This document shows, piece after piece, positions 8,347 to 19,100 of a DNA stretch of 64,000 bases (its first letter is position 1; each line of letters starts with the position of its first letter). The translations under genes and the position numbers were made by a program. The notes beneath the pieces were generated by a model. The model saw only the letters and a list, made by a program, of their open reading frames with translations. It ran no database searches and was not told the DNA's origin. Source of the DNA: Sodaliphilus pleomorphus (lineage in GTDB: Bacteria > Bacteroidota > Bacteroidia > Bacteroidales > Muribaculaceae); NCBI RefSeq assembly GCF_009676955.1, contig NZ_CP045696.1, positions 2,747,001-2,811,000 of the forward strand, written 5' to 3'.

Positions 8347-9252
8347 ATGAAACGATTGTTTTTTGTTTTGGCCGTAGGCCTTGCCTTGGTGGCACACGGG
8401 CAGGTTGCCGTGGTCACGAGCAACGAGCGTGTGCCGGGCATCGACGAGCCGGGCTTTTACCCCCAGTTGAGCCAGGACGGGCGTAGGCTTGTCTATTCCT
8501 CGGGCGAGGCCCAGGGATTGCGACTCTATGATTTCGACAGCCATAGGAGCACCACCATAAGCGACGGCAATGGCGCCGGCCTGGGTGCTAAATTTGGTCC
8601 CGATGGCAATGTCTACTATGTGACCCAGGCTCTGGGCGACGGCAACCTGGTGTATCGCACAGGGCACTGCTACAATGTGGCACAGCACACCAGTCAGGTC
8701 GTGCTTGAGGCTCAGCATGGCGCCGTGCGTGCCGTGGCTGGCCGCGGCGGTGTTGCCATCAGGGGCAGCAAGCGCAGCTACGCCTCGTCGCGCAACATGG
8801 GCACTTCGGTCTACACCGAGGGGTCTAAGGTTTACATAACCACTGCTGGCAAGACGGTGGCCTACAGCCCAGTCGAGTCGTGGGCTGGCTATATATGGCC
8901 CTCGCTCTCGCCCGACGGCAAGAAAGTAGCCTTTGTGGCTGCCGAGAAGGGGGTCGTCGTCATCGACCTCACGGGCAGGGTGCTGGCCATGCTGGGCAAG
9001 TACCAGATGCCTGCTTGGTACAACAACGACTACATTGTTGCACAGAATGCTCACGACGACGGGCATCAGTTCACCTCGTCGCAAATCATGCTGCTCAAGG
9101 CCGACGGCACCTGCAAGCAGGCCTTGACGGCCTCAACATCGATGACGATGCAACCCGCCAGTGCGGCTGGCCGCATTGTGTATACCACCATCGACGGCCT
9201 GCTCTATGAAATGACTATTGCAATCAATCCACAAAATTCTGCGTCGCGATGA
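8347..9252 (+). CDS. Secreted PD40/TolB-like beta-propeller protein (copy 3)
   Basis: 301 residues from ATG 8347 (a TTG six bases earlier is also open). Signal peptide MKRLFFVLAVGLALVAHGQ. Propeller repeats are recognisable as FYPQLSQDGRRLVYSSGE, GAKFGPDGNVYYVTQ and SLSPDGKKVAFVAAEKGVVV, paralogous to 4154 and 6297. Its stop codon overlaps the start of the large amidase by four bases (ATGA), so translation of the two is probably coupled. This tight linkage is the strongest argument in the cluster that propeller and amidase act together. Confidence 0.8.
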   Translation: MKRLFFVLAVGLALVAHGQVAVVTSNERVPGIDEPGFYPQLSQDGRRLVYSSGEAQGLRLYDFDSHRSTTISDGNGAGLGAKFGPDGNVYYVTQALGDGNLVYRTGHCYNVAQHTSQVVLEAQHGAVRAVAGRGGVAIRGSKRSYASSRNMGTSVYTEGSKVYITTAGKTVAYSPVESWAGYIWPSLSPDGKKVAFVAAEKGVVVIDLTGRVLAMLGKYQMPAWYNNDYIVAQNAHDDGHQFTSSQIMLLKADGTCKQALTASTSMTMQPASAAGRIVYTTIDGLLYEMTIAINPQNSASR

Positions 9253-11702
9253 AAAAATGTCTTTTAATCTTATCGGTGCAGCTCGTTGCTGCAGTGCTGG
9301 GTGCAAGCTATGTCATGGCCAACACCGAGAAGCCTCATGTGTATATCAACCCAGGCCATGGCGGCCACGACAGCGACGACCGCAATGTGGCCACGCCCAA
9401 CTTTGCCGCCGGCGACACCAGTGGTTTCTGGGAGTCGAACGCCAGCTTGAAAAAAGGCATCGCCTTGAAGCAGATTTTGGAGAAAAAAGGCTACACCACG
9501 AGTATTTCGCGTGTGACCAACACTTCTGAGAGCGACCTCGACTTGTCGACTATCGTGGAATTGTGCAACCAGAGCGGAGCCGATGTGTTTTATGCCATCC
9601 ACAGCAACGCCACCGGTGCTGGCGAGGGCTACCGCATCAACTACCCCATAGGTCTCTACCGTGGCTACACGGGCCAGCCCGAGATTGCCGGTTCCGACTC
9701 GCTCACCGCCTGCCTGGGTCCCTACCTGCTGGCCAACAAGAGCACGGTGTGGAGCAACGAGAACTATTACATGTATGGCGACTGGACTTTCTACCCCCAG
9801 TGGGGCTATCATGTGGGATTGGGCGTGCTGCGCGGCAACAAGGCTGTCTCCATGCTCGATGAGGGCTCGTTTCATGACTATATCCCCGAGGCCGAGCGGC
9901 TCATCAATCCCGACTACTGCTGGGTGGAGGGGTGGAATTTCTCACTCGGTGCCGACAAGTTCTTCAATCGCCTCGACAAGTTTGACCTGGGTATCGTCAC
10001 AGGCAACATTCGCGACGACCGCGTGATACGCAATGGCAACTATGTGAAGCTGGGCGACGACAACCGCGTGCCCGTAGATGGCGCCCGCGTGCAGCTGCTT
10101 GACGAATCGGGCAATGTGGTGCAAAGCACAACGACCGACTCGCTCGACGACGGCATCTACCTTTTCAAGTATGTGGAGCCGGGCAAGTATACTGTCGCAG
10201 TGAGCGACTCGTCGCATTTCTCAATGACCAAGGAAGTCACCGTTGCTGCCAATGCCCCTGTGTATTGCAACTTCGACCTCAAGCGTGTGCGCAACACAGC
10301 CCCTCGCGTGCTCAGCTACAGCCCCGTGTGGCACGAGAACGATGCTGCCGTGAAGTGTAACACCCCTGTGGTGCTGCAGTTCAATTGGGACATGGATACT
10401 GAGTCGACGCAACAGGCATTCAGCATCTCACCTGCTGTCGAGGGCACCTTCACATGGGAGGACACCAACTACCGCATGGTCTTTACCCCGACCGATGCCT
10501 ACGACACCAACACGGTCTACACTGTCACCCTCCACAAGAGTGCTCGGCACGGCGGCGGCACACCCATGGACAGCGACTTTACTTTCCAGTTCCGCACACA
10601 GGACCGCAACCACATCTATCCCCTTGCCGTATTCCCCTATGAGGGAGCTCAAGTGCATTACAAGGCTGGCCAGTATGTTGAGTTCCGCACCGACTCGATG
10701 CTCAATGCCTACAACATCGCCAGCTACTTCCACGTCTACGACAAGGATGGCAATGAGCTGAGCTACAACAAGCGCAATGTGAAGTACGGCAAGCGTGGCG
10801 ACGACTATGGCTACTGCCGCCTCTCGCTGCTCAAAGCGCTCACACCTGGCGAGAGCTACCGCTTGGTCGTCGACAAGGCGTTGAGCGACACTGCCGGCTT
10901 GCACCTGGAGAATCAGGAGTCCTGCAACTTCACAGCCGTCGATGCAGGCGAGGCCAAGAGTGGCACTGTCGTCGACGACTTTGAGTCGACTGCCAACTAC
11001 AATGTGATGCTCACCGACTGTGTGGGCAGCCCCTCGGGCACGGTTTCGGCTTCAAGCGACAAGCTCTTTGGCTCCCACAGCTTGCAGTTTGCCTATCAGT
11101 TCTATCCCGACACCACGGCTTGCTATGCGCGCCAGATTGTGATTGAATACCAGGAGCCCGCGGCAACAACCTTTACCCATGGCGACGAGATAGGCGTCCA
11201 CATCAACGGCGACATGAGCTACAACACGCTCTACGCATTCTTCGAACCCGTTGGCACGACCGCTCAATCGCCGTGGGTGAGGGTGGCCTTGAGCAAAATC
11301 GACTACCACGGGTGGCATTATGCCACGGCCAGGACCGACAGCCTTGAGGCAGGCGTTGCCTATCGCTTGTCGGGGTTGCAGCTGGTAAAGAACGATAGCA
11401 AGATGGGCTACTCGGGCACGATCAAAATCGACAACCTGCTCAAGTTGCCCTCGACTGCAGTTAACTCAATCACGGCCGGCAAGTCTCTTGTCAAGGTTGG
11501 CCCTGTGCCGGCGAGCGACTATATCGTGGGTAGCGCCGATGGCTTTATCGACGGGGTTGAACTCGTCAACGCTGCCGGGCAACTCGTGGCACGCAACGCT
11601 GCCAATTTTGTGAATGTGAGCAATGTGGCTCCAGGCGTCTATTTCTTGCGGGTTTACATGGCGGGTCGCGCTACAACTCACAAGGTGATAGTGAAACACT
11701 AA
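9249..11702 (+). CDS. Large multidomain secreted amidase with T9SS sorting domain
   Basis: 817 residues. After a signal peptide, the Amidase_3 domain has H37 (NPGHGGHD), E62 (WESNASL), H118 (AIHSNATG) and E205 (MLDEGSFHDYIPE). Then come a carboxypeptidase-regulatory-like domain (about 275-345), two Ig-like or Big_5-type beta domains (about 350-450 and 455-560) and a jelly-roll-like region (about 575-735, starting VVDDFEST). The last 80 residues match a type A T9SS C-terminal sorting domain: VGPVPASDYI, VELVNAAGQLV, NVAPGVYFLRVYMAG and THKVIVKH. It is thus likely secreted through the outer membrane. The start overlaps the propeller gene; a strong terminator follows. Confidence 0.85.
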   Translation: MKKCLLILSVQLVAAVLGASYVMANTEKPHVYINPGHGGHDSDDRNVATPNFAAGDTSGFWESNASLKKGIALKQILEKKGYTTSISRVTNTSESDLDLSTIVELCNQSGADVFYAIHSNATGAGEGYRINYPIGLYRGYTGQPEIAGSDSLTACLGPYLLANKSTVWSNENYYMYGDWTFYPQWGYHVGLGVLRGNKAVSMLDEGSFHDYIPEAERLINPDYCWVEGWNFSLGADKFFNRLDKFDLGIVTGNIRDDRVIRNGNYVKLGDDNRVPVDGARVQLLDESGNVVQSTTTDSLDDGIYLFKYVEPGKYTVAVSDSSHFSMTKEVTVAANAPVYCNFDLKRVRNTAPRVLSYSPVWHENDAAVKCNTPVVLQFNWDMDTESTQQAFSISPAVEGTFTWEDTNYRMVFTPTDAYDTNTVYTVTLHKSARHGGGTPMDSDFTFQFRTQDRNHIYPLAVFPYEGAQVHYKAGQYVEFRTDSMLNAYNIASYFHVYDKDGNELSYNKRNVKYGKRGDDYGYCRLSLLKALTPGESYRLVVDKALSDTAGLHLENQESCNFTAVDAGEAKSGTVVDDFESTANYNVMLTDCVGSPSGTVSASSDKLFGSHSLQFAYQFYPDTTACYARQIVIEYQEPAATTFTHGDEIGVHINGDMSYNTLYAFFEPVGTTAQSPWVRVALSKIDYHGWHYATARTDSLEAGVAYRLSGLQLVKNDSKMGYSGTIKIDNLLKLPSTAVNSITAGKSLVKVGPVPASDYIVGSADGFIDGVELVNAAGQLVARNAANFVNVSNVAPGVYFLRVYMAGRATTHKVIVKH

Positions 11703-11730
11703 ATAGATTATTTTCTTATTAATAATTTTT

Positions 11731-11775
11731 AAAATGCGTGAAGGTTGATTAAAATTGCCTTCACGCATTTTCTTT
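11731..11775 (+). terminator. Rho-independent terminator after amidase 3
   Basis: A perfect 14-bp stem (11731-11744 with 11758-11771), 13-base loop, and a pyrimidine/T-rich run after it. It closes the propeller/amidase block. Confidence 0.75.
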
Positions 11776-11849
11776 TCTCATAATTTTGAGTTAACAAATG
11801 TTTGCACGTGTTATAATGTATTTAAAACGCGCTTAATTTCTGTCTCTTT

Positions 11850-11880
11850 TTTGAAATATTGGTTTTATTTTTTATTTTTG
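11850..11880 (+). promoter_or_regulatory. Promoter of the BadF-type kinase gene
   Basis: TTTG 11850-11853, a 19-base spacer and TATTTTTG 11873-11880 match the Bacteroidota consensus. The start codon follows after 62 bases. Together with the terminator at 11731 this fills the 240-base gap. Confidence 0.65.
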
Positions 11881-11942
11881 TCAATATTTAAATACTTTTT
11901 TGGACAATGGCTCCACATTGACGTTATTAAGACTGAACCTAC

Positions 11943-12794
11943 ATGAATAATCAGAACATGAAAGTAATAGCCGAGAGCAGCTCCACGCGCACCGAGTGGG
12001 TGCTGGTCGATGGTGACAACATAGTTGAGCATGCCTTTACCGAGGGCTTGAACCCCTTTTTCCAAACACGCCGTGAGATAAGCCACATCATACGCCTGGG
12101 CTTGCCTCCAGCCTTTTTCAAGCGCCGTTGGGAACATGTGTACTACTATGGCGCCGGTTGCTCCAGCCCCGAGAAGAACAAGATTGTAGAGGTGTCGCTG
12201 GTGGCCCAGTTCAAGACTCCGGTCACTGTCGAGAGCGACCTCGTGGGTGCTGCCCGTGGACTGCTCATTCACGAGCCAGGCCTGGCCTGTATCTTGGGCA
12301 CGGGTTCCAACTCCTGCCAATACGACGGCGAGAAGATAGTGAAAAACGTGCGCCCTGGCGGTTTCATCCTGGGCGACGAGGGCAGCGGCAGTGCGCTCGG
12401 GCGCATCTTTCTGAGCGACGTGCTCAAGGACTTGGCTCCTCGCGAGGTGGCACAGGCCTTCTTCGATGAGTACAAGTTGACCCCCGACGACATCATGGAT
12501 GCCGTGTATTCCAACCCCATGGCCAATCACAACTTGCGCAACTACAGCTTCTTCCTTGCCGATCATCTCGACAATGACTATGTGCACGAGATTGTAGACC
12601 GAGAAATCATGCGTTTCTTCCAGCGCAACATCAGCCAGTACGACTACAAGGGAAACCCGGTGTGCTTTGTGGGCCAGGTAGCCTGCAGCTACAGCGAGAT
12701 ACTTATTTCGGTAGCCAGCCGCTTCGGTGCCACTATCAAAAAGATTGTGCGCAACTCCATGCCCGGCCTTGTCGCCTACCACAAGGAGAACTAA
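11943..12794 (+). CDS. BadF/BadG-type ATPase, probable N-acetylhexosamine kinase
   Basis: 283 residues of the ASKHA BadF/BadG/BcrA/BcrD family, which includes GlcNAc kinase and Tannerella MurK. Visible motifs are the N-terminal phosphate loop (ESSSTRTEWVLVDGD), YYYGAGCSSP, the adenosine region LACILGTGSNSCQYDG and FILGDEGSGSALGR. A paralogue with the same architecture lies at 31655 inside the MurNAc gene cluster. Most likely it phosphorylates an amino sugar released from peptidoglycan. It has its own promoter and terminates before the golvesin-amidase genes. Which sugar it uses cannot be read from sequence. Confidence 0.8.
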   Translation: MNNQNMKVIAESSSTRTEWVLVDGDNIVEHAFTEGLNPFFQTRREISHIIRLGLPPAFFKRRWEHVYYYGAGCSSPEKNKIVEVSLVAQFKTPVTVESDLVGAARGLLIHEPGLACILGTGSNSCQYDGEKIVKNVRPGGFILGDEGSGSALGRIFLSDVLKDLAPREVAQAFFDEYKLTPDDIMDAVYSNPMANHNLRNYSFFLADHLDNDYVHEIVDREIMRFFQRNISQYDYKGNPVCFVGQVACSYSEILISVASRFGATIKKIVRNSMPGLVAYHKEN

Positions 12795-12886
12795 GGCTCC
12801 CGTCAGCCGAAAAGATACTAATCACTCACAATGGTCGCCGCCACCGTGCGAGCGGCCATTTTATAAACTAATAGAACTACATTATA

Positions 12887-15877
12887 ATGAAATCAACGCT
12901 TTTTGCATTGTCGTTGCTTGCCGCATTCACGATGAGTGCTCGTGCCCTCGACGACACATGCTTGAATCAGCTTCGGTCGATGGTGCAGTCTACCATCGGG
13001 CCCGATGTGAGCATCGGCCAGGCCAGGGTGAACCGCGCCAGCGTGAGTGGCGACACACTCGTGGTTGACCTTGCCGCCAACTATGCCCACAACACATTCA
13101 CTCCCGAGCTCATCGCGCAGCTCAAAAGCCGCATGCTGCAGGCCTCGGGCGTGCCGGCGGGCACCCGCCACGTGCAACTCACAATTGCCGGCGACGATGT
13201 CGACAATTATTTCTTCAACTTCGACAAGCGGTGGAGCCGTCGCCACGCGCCGTTTGTGAGCGAGAACGACCCTGCACGCCACTATAGCAAGGGCCTCGAC
13301 GGCAACATCATTGCCATGTGGCAAAGCCACGGTTACTACTATGAGGCGGGCATCAACCACTGGGAGTGGCAACGGCCGCGCCTTTTTGAAACGCACGAGG
13401 ACCTGTATCCCATGAGCTATGTGATACCCTTTGTCATGCCCATGCTCGAGAATGCCGGCGCCTATGTGTGGAATCCGCGCGAGCGCGACACGCATGCAAC
13501 CGAGGTGATTGTCGACAACGACGGCGGCCTGGCTCAGTGTGGCTACGTCGAGACTGGCGGCAAGTGTGGCTGGCAAGATGCCGGCGCGGGATTTGCCTAC
13601 AAGCAGCGCACCTATCTCGACTGTCAAAATCCGTTTGCCTCCGGCACAGCACGTCAGGTTGAGGCCCGGCGCAAGCCCTCGAGCACGGCAACATGGAGTG
13701 CGCGCGTGCCCGAGGCTGGCGACTATGCCGTGTATATCTCCTACAAGACACTCGACAACAGTGTCGACGACGCCCAGTACACCGTCAACTGTGCTGCCGG
13801 CCGCCGCACCTTCACGGTCAACCAGCGCATGGCTGGCGGGGTGTGGGTCTACCTGGGCACTTTCCCGCTCAAGCAGGGCTTGAACAAGGACGTGGTGACC
13901 TTGACCAACCAGTCGAGGAGCAAGCATGGCGTGGTCACTGCCGATGCCGTAAAGATAGGCGGCGGCATGGGCAATATCGCTCGCACAGCCTTGCCCAACA
14001 CGCCCGAAAACCGCAAGTGGGCCGCTGCCTACGACTGGCACTACACCTTGCAGCGCGATGGCGTTGACTATGCTCCCGTGGTGAGCGGCATGCCGCGCTA
14101 TGTGGAAGGTGCCCGCTACTTCTTGCAATGGTCGGGTTTCCCCGACAGTGTCTATACCGTGTCGCGGGGCTTGACCGACTATGCCGACGACTTCCGCAGT
14201 CGCAGCGAGTGGGTGAATTACCTCTCGGGCGGCAGCCAGGCCAATCCTGCGCAACAGCATGGCTTGCACGTGCCCCTCGACCTGTCGATGGCTTTTCACA
14301 CCGATGCCGGCGTCACTGCTGGCGACCGCATTGTGGGCACGCAGAGCATATACCGCAGCAACCACTTTGGCAACTATGCCGACGGCACACCGCGCATCAT
14401 CTCGCGACGGCTGGCCGAGATGGTCAATGCGCAGCTTGTGGCCGACATGCGTGCCCAGTTTGAACCCCACTGGACCGACCGCGGCCTCACTCAGGAAAAT
14501 CTCTACGAGATACGGGTGCCCCAGGTGCCGGGCATGTTGCTCGAGTACTTGTCGCATCAGAATTTTGCCGACATGCGCTACGGGCTTGACCCTAACTTCA
14601 TTTTTGCTTCGAGCCGTGCCATCTACAAGGGCATCTTGAGGTGGATCGCGGCACGCGACCACAGGCAGGTTGTTGTGCAACCTCTTCCTGTACAGTCCTT
14701 TGCGATAGCTCCATTGGGCAACGCGCGTTTTAAGCTCACCTGGACGGCTACCCCCGACAGTCTTGAGCCTACAGCCATGCCCAAGCGCTACATCGTGGCC
14801 GAGCGGGTGGGCGACAACAACGGCTTTGCCGAGATTGCAATTGTCGACAAGCCCGAATACATGGTGACCGTGACCGACAGCTTGTTGCACAGCTACCGAG
14901 TGACTGCACTCAACGACGGCGGCCGCAGCTTCCCGAGCGAGACACTCTCGCTCGGTATTGCTCCCCGCAGCAAGGGCATGGTGATGGTGGTGAACGGCTT
15001 CACTCGCTTGAGCGCCCCCGACTGGGTCGACGATGGAGACTATTGCGGCTTTACCGACGAGACCGACCATGGTGTGCCCTATGTGCAGGGCATCAATTAC
15101 ATAGGGTCACAGTATGAGCGCCGCCGCAGCGCAAAGTGGCGCGACGACGACTCGGGCGGCTGGGGCAACAGCCACAGCGACTATGAGGGCAAGGTGGTGG
15201 CCGGCAACACCTTTGATTTTCCTGCCCTGCACGGGGCTTCTATCATGCGTGCCGGCTATTCCTTTGTGTCGACCAGCGTCAAGGCTGTAGAGCAGGGTCT
15301 TGTCGACTTGAAAGGCTTCAAGCTGCTCGACTATATTGCTGGCAAGCAGAAAGAGACCAAGAACGGCCGTGGCTATTACCCCAGCCGCTACAAGATTTTC
15401 ACCCCAGCCTTGCGCCATGCGCTCACTGCCTATTGCAATGGCGGCGGCAGTGTGCTTCTCACGGGCAGCTATGTGGCCAGCGATGTCTACGACAAGGCTC
15501 AACCCGACACTGCCGAGATGGCTTTTACCAAGCAAGTGCTGGGCTATCGCTGGGGATGTAGCCAGGCTACCGTCACGGGCCAGGCCTATGTGCTGTCTAC
15601 TCCATTCAAGATGATCGCTGGCGGGGCTCGGCTTGCATTCAACCAGCAGCTCAGCGACAAGTGGTATTGCGTGGAGTCGCCCGATGCGGTCTACTCGGCT
15701 GGTGGCGAGAGTGTTGCCTTCATGCGCTATGCCGAAAACAACAAGCAGGCCGGCATCCTGTGCAATCGCGGCAGCTATCGCACTGCAGTTGTGGGTTTCC
15801 CCTTTGAGTCGATTGTCGATGAGAATGAGCGCGACACCTTGATGAGCCAGCTGTTGCAGTACCTCGACAGCAAGTAG
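12887..15877 (+). CDS. Secreted golvesin-domain amidase-like protein (copy 1)
   Basis: 996 residues with a signal peptide ending near SARA. The fold looks like an amidase whose residues are split. H148 (MWQSHGYYYE) and E171 (THEDLYPMSYV) precede a golvesin-like beta-sandwich at about 205-360 ([38 protein letters not shown]). H471 (MAFHTDAG) and E553 (MLLEYLSHQNF) follow it. A fibronectin-III-like domain spans about 605-690, and the C-terminal 300 residues resemble a Rossmann/class I amidotransferase-like domain (GSVLLTGSYVASDVY). Such proteins are often labelled xanthan lyase in databases, but the amidase residues favour peptidoglycan. Catalytic roles are inferred from alignment by eye with the amidases upstream. 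Confidence 0.75.
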   Translation: MKSTLFALSLLAAFTMSARALDDTCLNQLRSMVQSTIGPDVSIGQARVNRASVSGDTLVVDLAANYAHNTFTPELIAQLKSRMLQASGVPAGTRHVQLTIAGDDVDNYFFNFDKRWSRRHAPFVSENDPARHYSKGLDGNIIAMWQSHGYYYEAGINHWEWQRPRLFETHEDLYPMSYVIPFVMPMLENAGAYVWNPRERDTHATEVIVDNDGGLAQCGYVETGGKCGWQDAGAGFAYKQRTYLDCQNPFASGTARQVEARRKPSSTATWSARVPEAGDYAVYISYKTLDNSVDDAQYTVNCAAGRRTFTVNQRMAGGVWVYLGTFPLKQGLNKDVVTLTNQSRSKHGVVTADAVKIGGGMGNIARTALPNTPENRKWAAAYDWHYTLQRDGVDYAPVVSGMPRYVEGARYFLQWSGFPDSVYTVSRGLTDYADDFRSRSEWVNYLSGGSQANPAQQHGLHVPLDLSMAFHTDAGVTAGDRIVGTQSIYRSNHFGNYADGTPRIISRRLAEMVNAQLVADMRAQFEPHWTDRGLTQENLYEIRVPQVPGMLLEYLSHQNFADMRYGLDPNFIFASSRAIYKGILRWIAARDHRQVVVQPLPVQSFAIAPLGNARFKLTWTATPDSLEPTAMPKRYIVAERVGDNNGFAEIAIVDKPEYMVTVTDSLLHSYRVTALNDGGRSFPSETLSLGIAPRSKGMVMVVNGFTRLSAPDWVDDGDYCGFTDETDHGVPYVQGINYIGSQYERRRSAKWRDDDSGGWGNSHSDYEGKVVAGNTFDFPALHGASIMRAGYSFVSTSVKAVEQGLVDLKGFKLLDYIAGKQKETKNGRGYYPSRYKIFTPALRHALTAYCNGGGSVLLTGSYVASDVYDKAQPDTAEMAFTKQVLGYRWGCSQATVTGQAYVLSTPFKMIAGGARLAFNQQLSDKWYCVESPDAVYSAGGESVAFMRYAENNKQAGILCNRGSYRTAVVGFPFESIVDENERDTLMSQLLQYLDSK

Positions 15878-15936
15878 CCCCGGTGCGCTTGCTCTGGTTG
15901 TAACCCCGCATTGTCACTCTAAGTGAAAAAAATCTT

Positions 15937-15996
15937 GCCAGGCGTCCACACACGGCCAAGCGGCTGTCGTGTGTGTGTGGATGCCCGGCTTTTTTT
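15937..15996 (+). terminator. Terminator after golvesin-amidase copy 1
   Basis: A long imperfect hairpin (left arm from GCCAGGCGTCCACACA, right arm GTGTGTGGATGCCCGGC) is followed by seven T residues. It lies 59 bases after the stop codon. Confidence 0.65.
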
Positions 15997-16100
15997 GTTT
16001 GAAAAGATTTTGAAATTAAAAATGTGTGCTTAAATAATAAAAATTGTGAAAAATAGGGAAATTTAAATCACTTTTCGGTGTGTAAACGGAATGTTTATAG

Positions 16101-16108
16101 TATTTTTG
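16101..16108 (+). promoter_or_regulatory. Candidate -7 promoter box for golvesin-amidase copy 2
   Basis: TATTTTTG matches TAnnTTTG and lies in an AT-rich stretch 35 bases before ATG 16144. The -33 region (TTTTC at 16072-16076) is only a weak match. The rest of the 266-base gap holds the preceding terminator. Confidence 0.4.
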
Positions 16109-16143
16109 TAATCTTAACATAGGTTGTGCATCATGGCACGACA

Positions 16144-19100
16144 ATGAATGAGATGAATAATTGTAACCAATTGATGAGCAAGAGAATACATGCTTTTGTC
16201 GCTTTGGCTTGTGCCGGGCTCTTTGCAGCCGGCAGCGTCCAGGCCCAGACTGTGCTGGGCGATGCCGACGTGGCGCGTGTACAAGCAGTTGTGAGCAAGA
16301 ACGTGCCTCTCAACATGGGTATAGGCACAGTGCGTGCCTCGAGTGTGGTGATGAGTGGCGACACGGTGACTGTCGACCTGAGTGAGAACTTCAGCGACAT
16401 CCCCTTCACCGAGAGTTCAATCTCTAAGATGAAGGACGACGTGAAGGCAGCCCTGGGGCCGCAAGGTGAAGGCCGCAAGGTGAAGCTCACCGTCGCTGGC
16501 GTTGATGTCGACGACTACTTCATTGACTTCGACAGCAGCTACAAGCGCAAGCATGCACCCTTTGTGACACCCGTCGACAAAGACCGCCACTACAGCAAGG
16601 CACTCGATGGCAACATCGTGGCTATGTGGCCCAGTCACGGCCTGTATTTTGAAAACAAGCTCAATCGCTGGGAGTGGCAACGCGGCCGCTTGATGCAGAC
16701 GGTTGAAGACATGTACACTCACAGCTATGTGATACCCTTCTTGATGCCCATGCTTGAAAATGCAGGCGCCTATGTGTGGGATGCCCGCGAGCGCGACACG
16801 CACAAGGTGGCCGTGGTTGTCGACAACGACGGCGGCAAGGCCTCGAGCGCCTATGGCGAGCAGAACGGCAAGTGCTCATGGACCAAGGGCAACGGCACTG
16901 GGTTTGCCTATGTGCGTGACCAATATGTGGATTTCCAGAATCCGTTTGCCGAGGGTACCTATCGCCAGGTGGCGACCACCAAAGACAAGAAGAAACTCTC
17001 GCTTGCCCACTGGGATGTCGACATGCCCGAGGCTGGCGACTATGCCGTCTATGTGAGCTACAAGACTGTGCCCGGCAGCTCGACCGATGCCCGCTACACC
17101 GTCAACAGCCTGGCCGGCCCCGAGGAGTTTGTCGTCGACCAGACCATGGCCGGCGGTGTGTGGGTGTACCTTGGCACCTTCCAGCTCAAAAAAGGTCTCA
17201 ACAAGAACGTGGTGACCTTGAGCAACTTCTCCAAGGAGGAAAACCGCGTGGTCACGGCCGATGCCATCAAGGTGGGCGGTGGTACCAACATGGTGGCGCG
17301 TCGTGTCGCGCTCCCTACCGATGAAAACAAGCAACGGGCCGCTCAGCAGGAAAACGAGAAATCGCTGGGCAAGCCAGGCATTGATTACAAATATGTGAGC
17401 AGTAGCAATTATCCCCTGTTTGAAGTGGGCAGCCGCTACTATTTGCAGTGGGCCGGTTTCCCCGACAGCGTTTATTCTCCCACGCGCGGCATCAACGATT
17501 ATACCGACGACTACCGCTGCCGCGGCATGTGGGTCAACTATCTGGCAGGAGGATCGGCAGTGCTGCCTGCCCGCAAGGGGCTGAATGTGCCTGTCGATGT
17601 GTCGTTTTGCCTTCACACCGATGCTGGCACGACCCCGGGCGACGACATCATAGGCACGCTCATCATCTATTGCACCAAGCAGAACGGCAAGCAGTTTTCC
17701 AACTACGTCGACGGTACCCCGCGCGAGCTGTCGCGCAAGTTTGCCAATATTGTCACGAGCCAGGTTGTCAACGACATTCGTGCCAAGTATGAGCCCAACT
17801 GGACCCGTCGCGGCATGCGCGATGCCAGCTACTTCGAGGCGCGTGTGCCCGAGGTGCCGGCCCTGCTCATGGAATTGCTCTCGCACCAGAATTTTGCCGA
17901 CATGAAATACGGGCTCGACCCCAACTTCCGCTTCGACGTGAGCCGTGCCATCTACAAGGGTATCCTCAAGTTTATCGCTCAGCGCGACCATCGCGACTAT
18001 GTGGTGCAACCGCTGCCAGTCAACAGCTTTGCCATCGACCGCGTGAGCGACGACTGCTACATCTTGAACTGGAAGCCCACGCCCGACTCGCTCAGCGAGA
18101 ATGCCGACCCCAAGAAGTATGTAGTGTATGAACGCGTGGCCGACGGTGGCTTCAAGCAGCTTGCAGTGACCAAGGATACAAAATATGTCACCTATGTGAA
18201 AGACAATCTTGTGCACAGCTACAAGGTCGTGGCCATGAACGACGGCGGCCGCAGCTTTCCCAGCGAGGTGCTGTCGCTTGGTGTGGCCAAGGGCAGCAAG
18301 GGCAACGTTGCTGTGGTCAACGGTTTCACCAGGCTGAGTGCGCCCGACTGGTTCGACGGCGACAAGATGGCTGGCTTCCTCGACGAGAAAGACCACGGCG
18401 TCGACTATGTGCGGCAAATCAACTATGTGGGCAAGCAATACGAGTTTGACCGCAGTCTTGAATGGAAAGACGACGACGACACCGGCTTCGGCGACAGCCG
18501 CAGCGACCACGAGACCGAGCCCGTGGCAGGCAATACCTTCGACTACACAGCCATTCATGGCCAGTCGCTGCTCAATGCAGGCTACTCGTTTGTGTCGATG
18601 AGTGCCCAGGCCTTTGCTGCCGGCAAGGTCAACAGCGAGGATTTCAAGACGGTCGACATCATTCTTGGCAAGCAGAAGGAGACCCCCAACGGCCGTGGCG
18701 CCTACCCCGACCGCTACAAGATATTCACCCCCGAGCTGATGCAGGCCATCAAGCGTTTTACCAGTGCAGGCGGCAATGTGCTCATGAGCGGTTCCTATGT
18801 GGGCAGCGACGTGTGGAACAACGCCAAGGCTGGTGATGCCGAGAAAACCTTTGCGAGCTCGGTGCTGGGCTACAAGTTGAGGGCTTCGCGAGCCTGCGAC
18901 AAGGGGCAGGTGATGACTGTGCCCACCAGCTTCGGTGCTCTCGTCGACGGCCGCAAGGCCACCTTTGTGCAGCAGCTCAACAGCAAGATGTATGCTGTGG
19001 AGTCGCCCGATGCCCTCATGCCGGCCGACGACCGTGGCCAGACCTACATGCGTTATGGCGAGAACAACAAGCCTGCTGCCGTGGCTGTCGACTGCGGTAC

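Noticed and set aside
12893..15070. A 725-residue open frame on the minus strand opposite the golvesin-amidase gene
   Set aside because: It is the antisense shadow of a well-supported gene; its translation is rich in His, Val and Ala, lacks family motifs, and arises from the GC-rich codon pattern of the sense strand.
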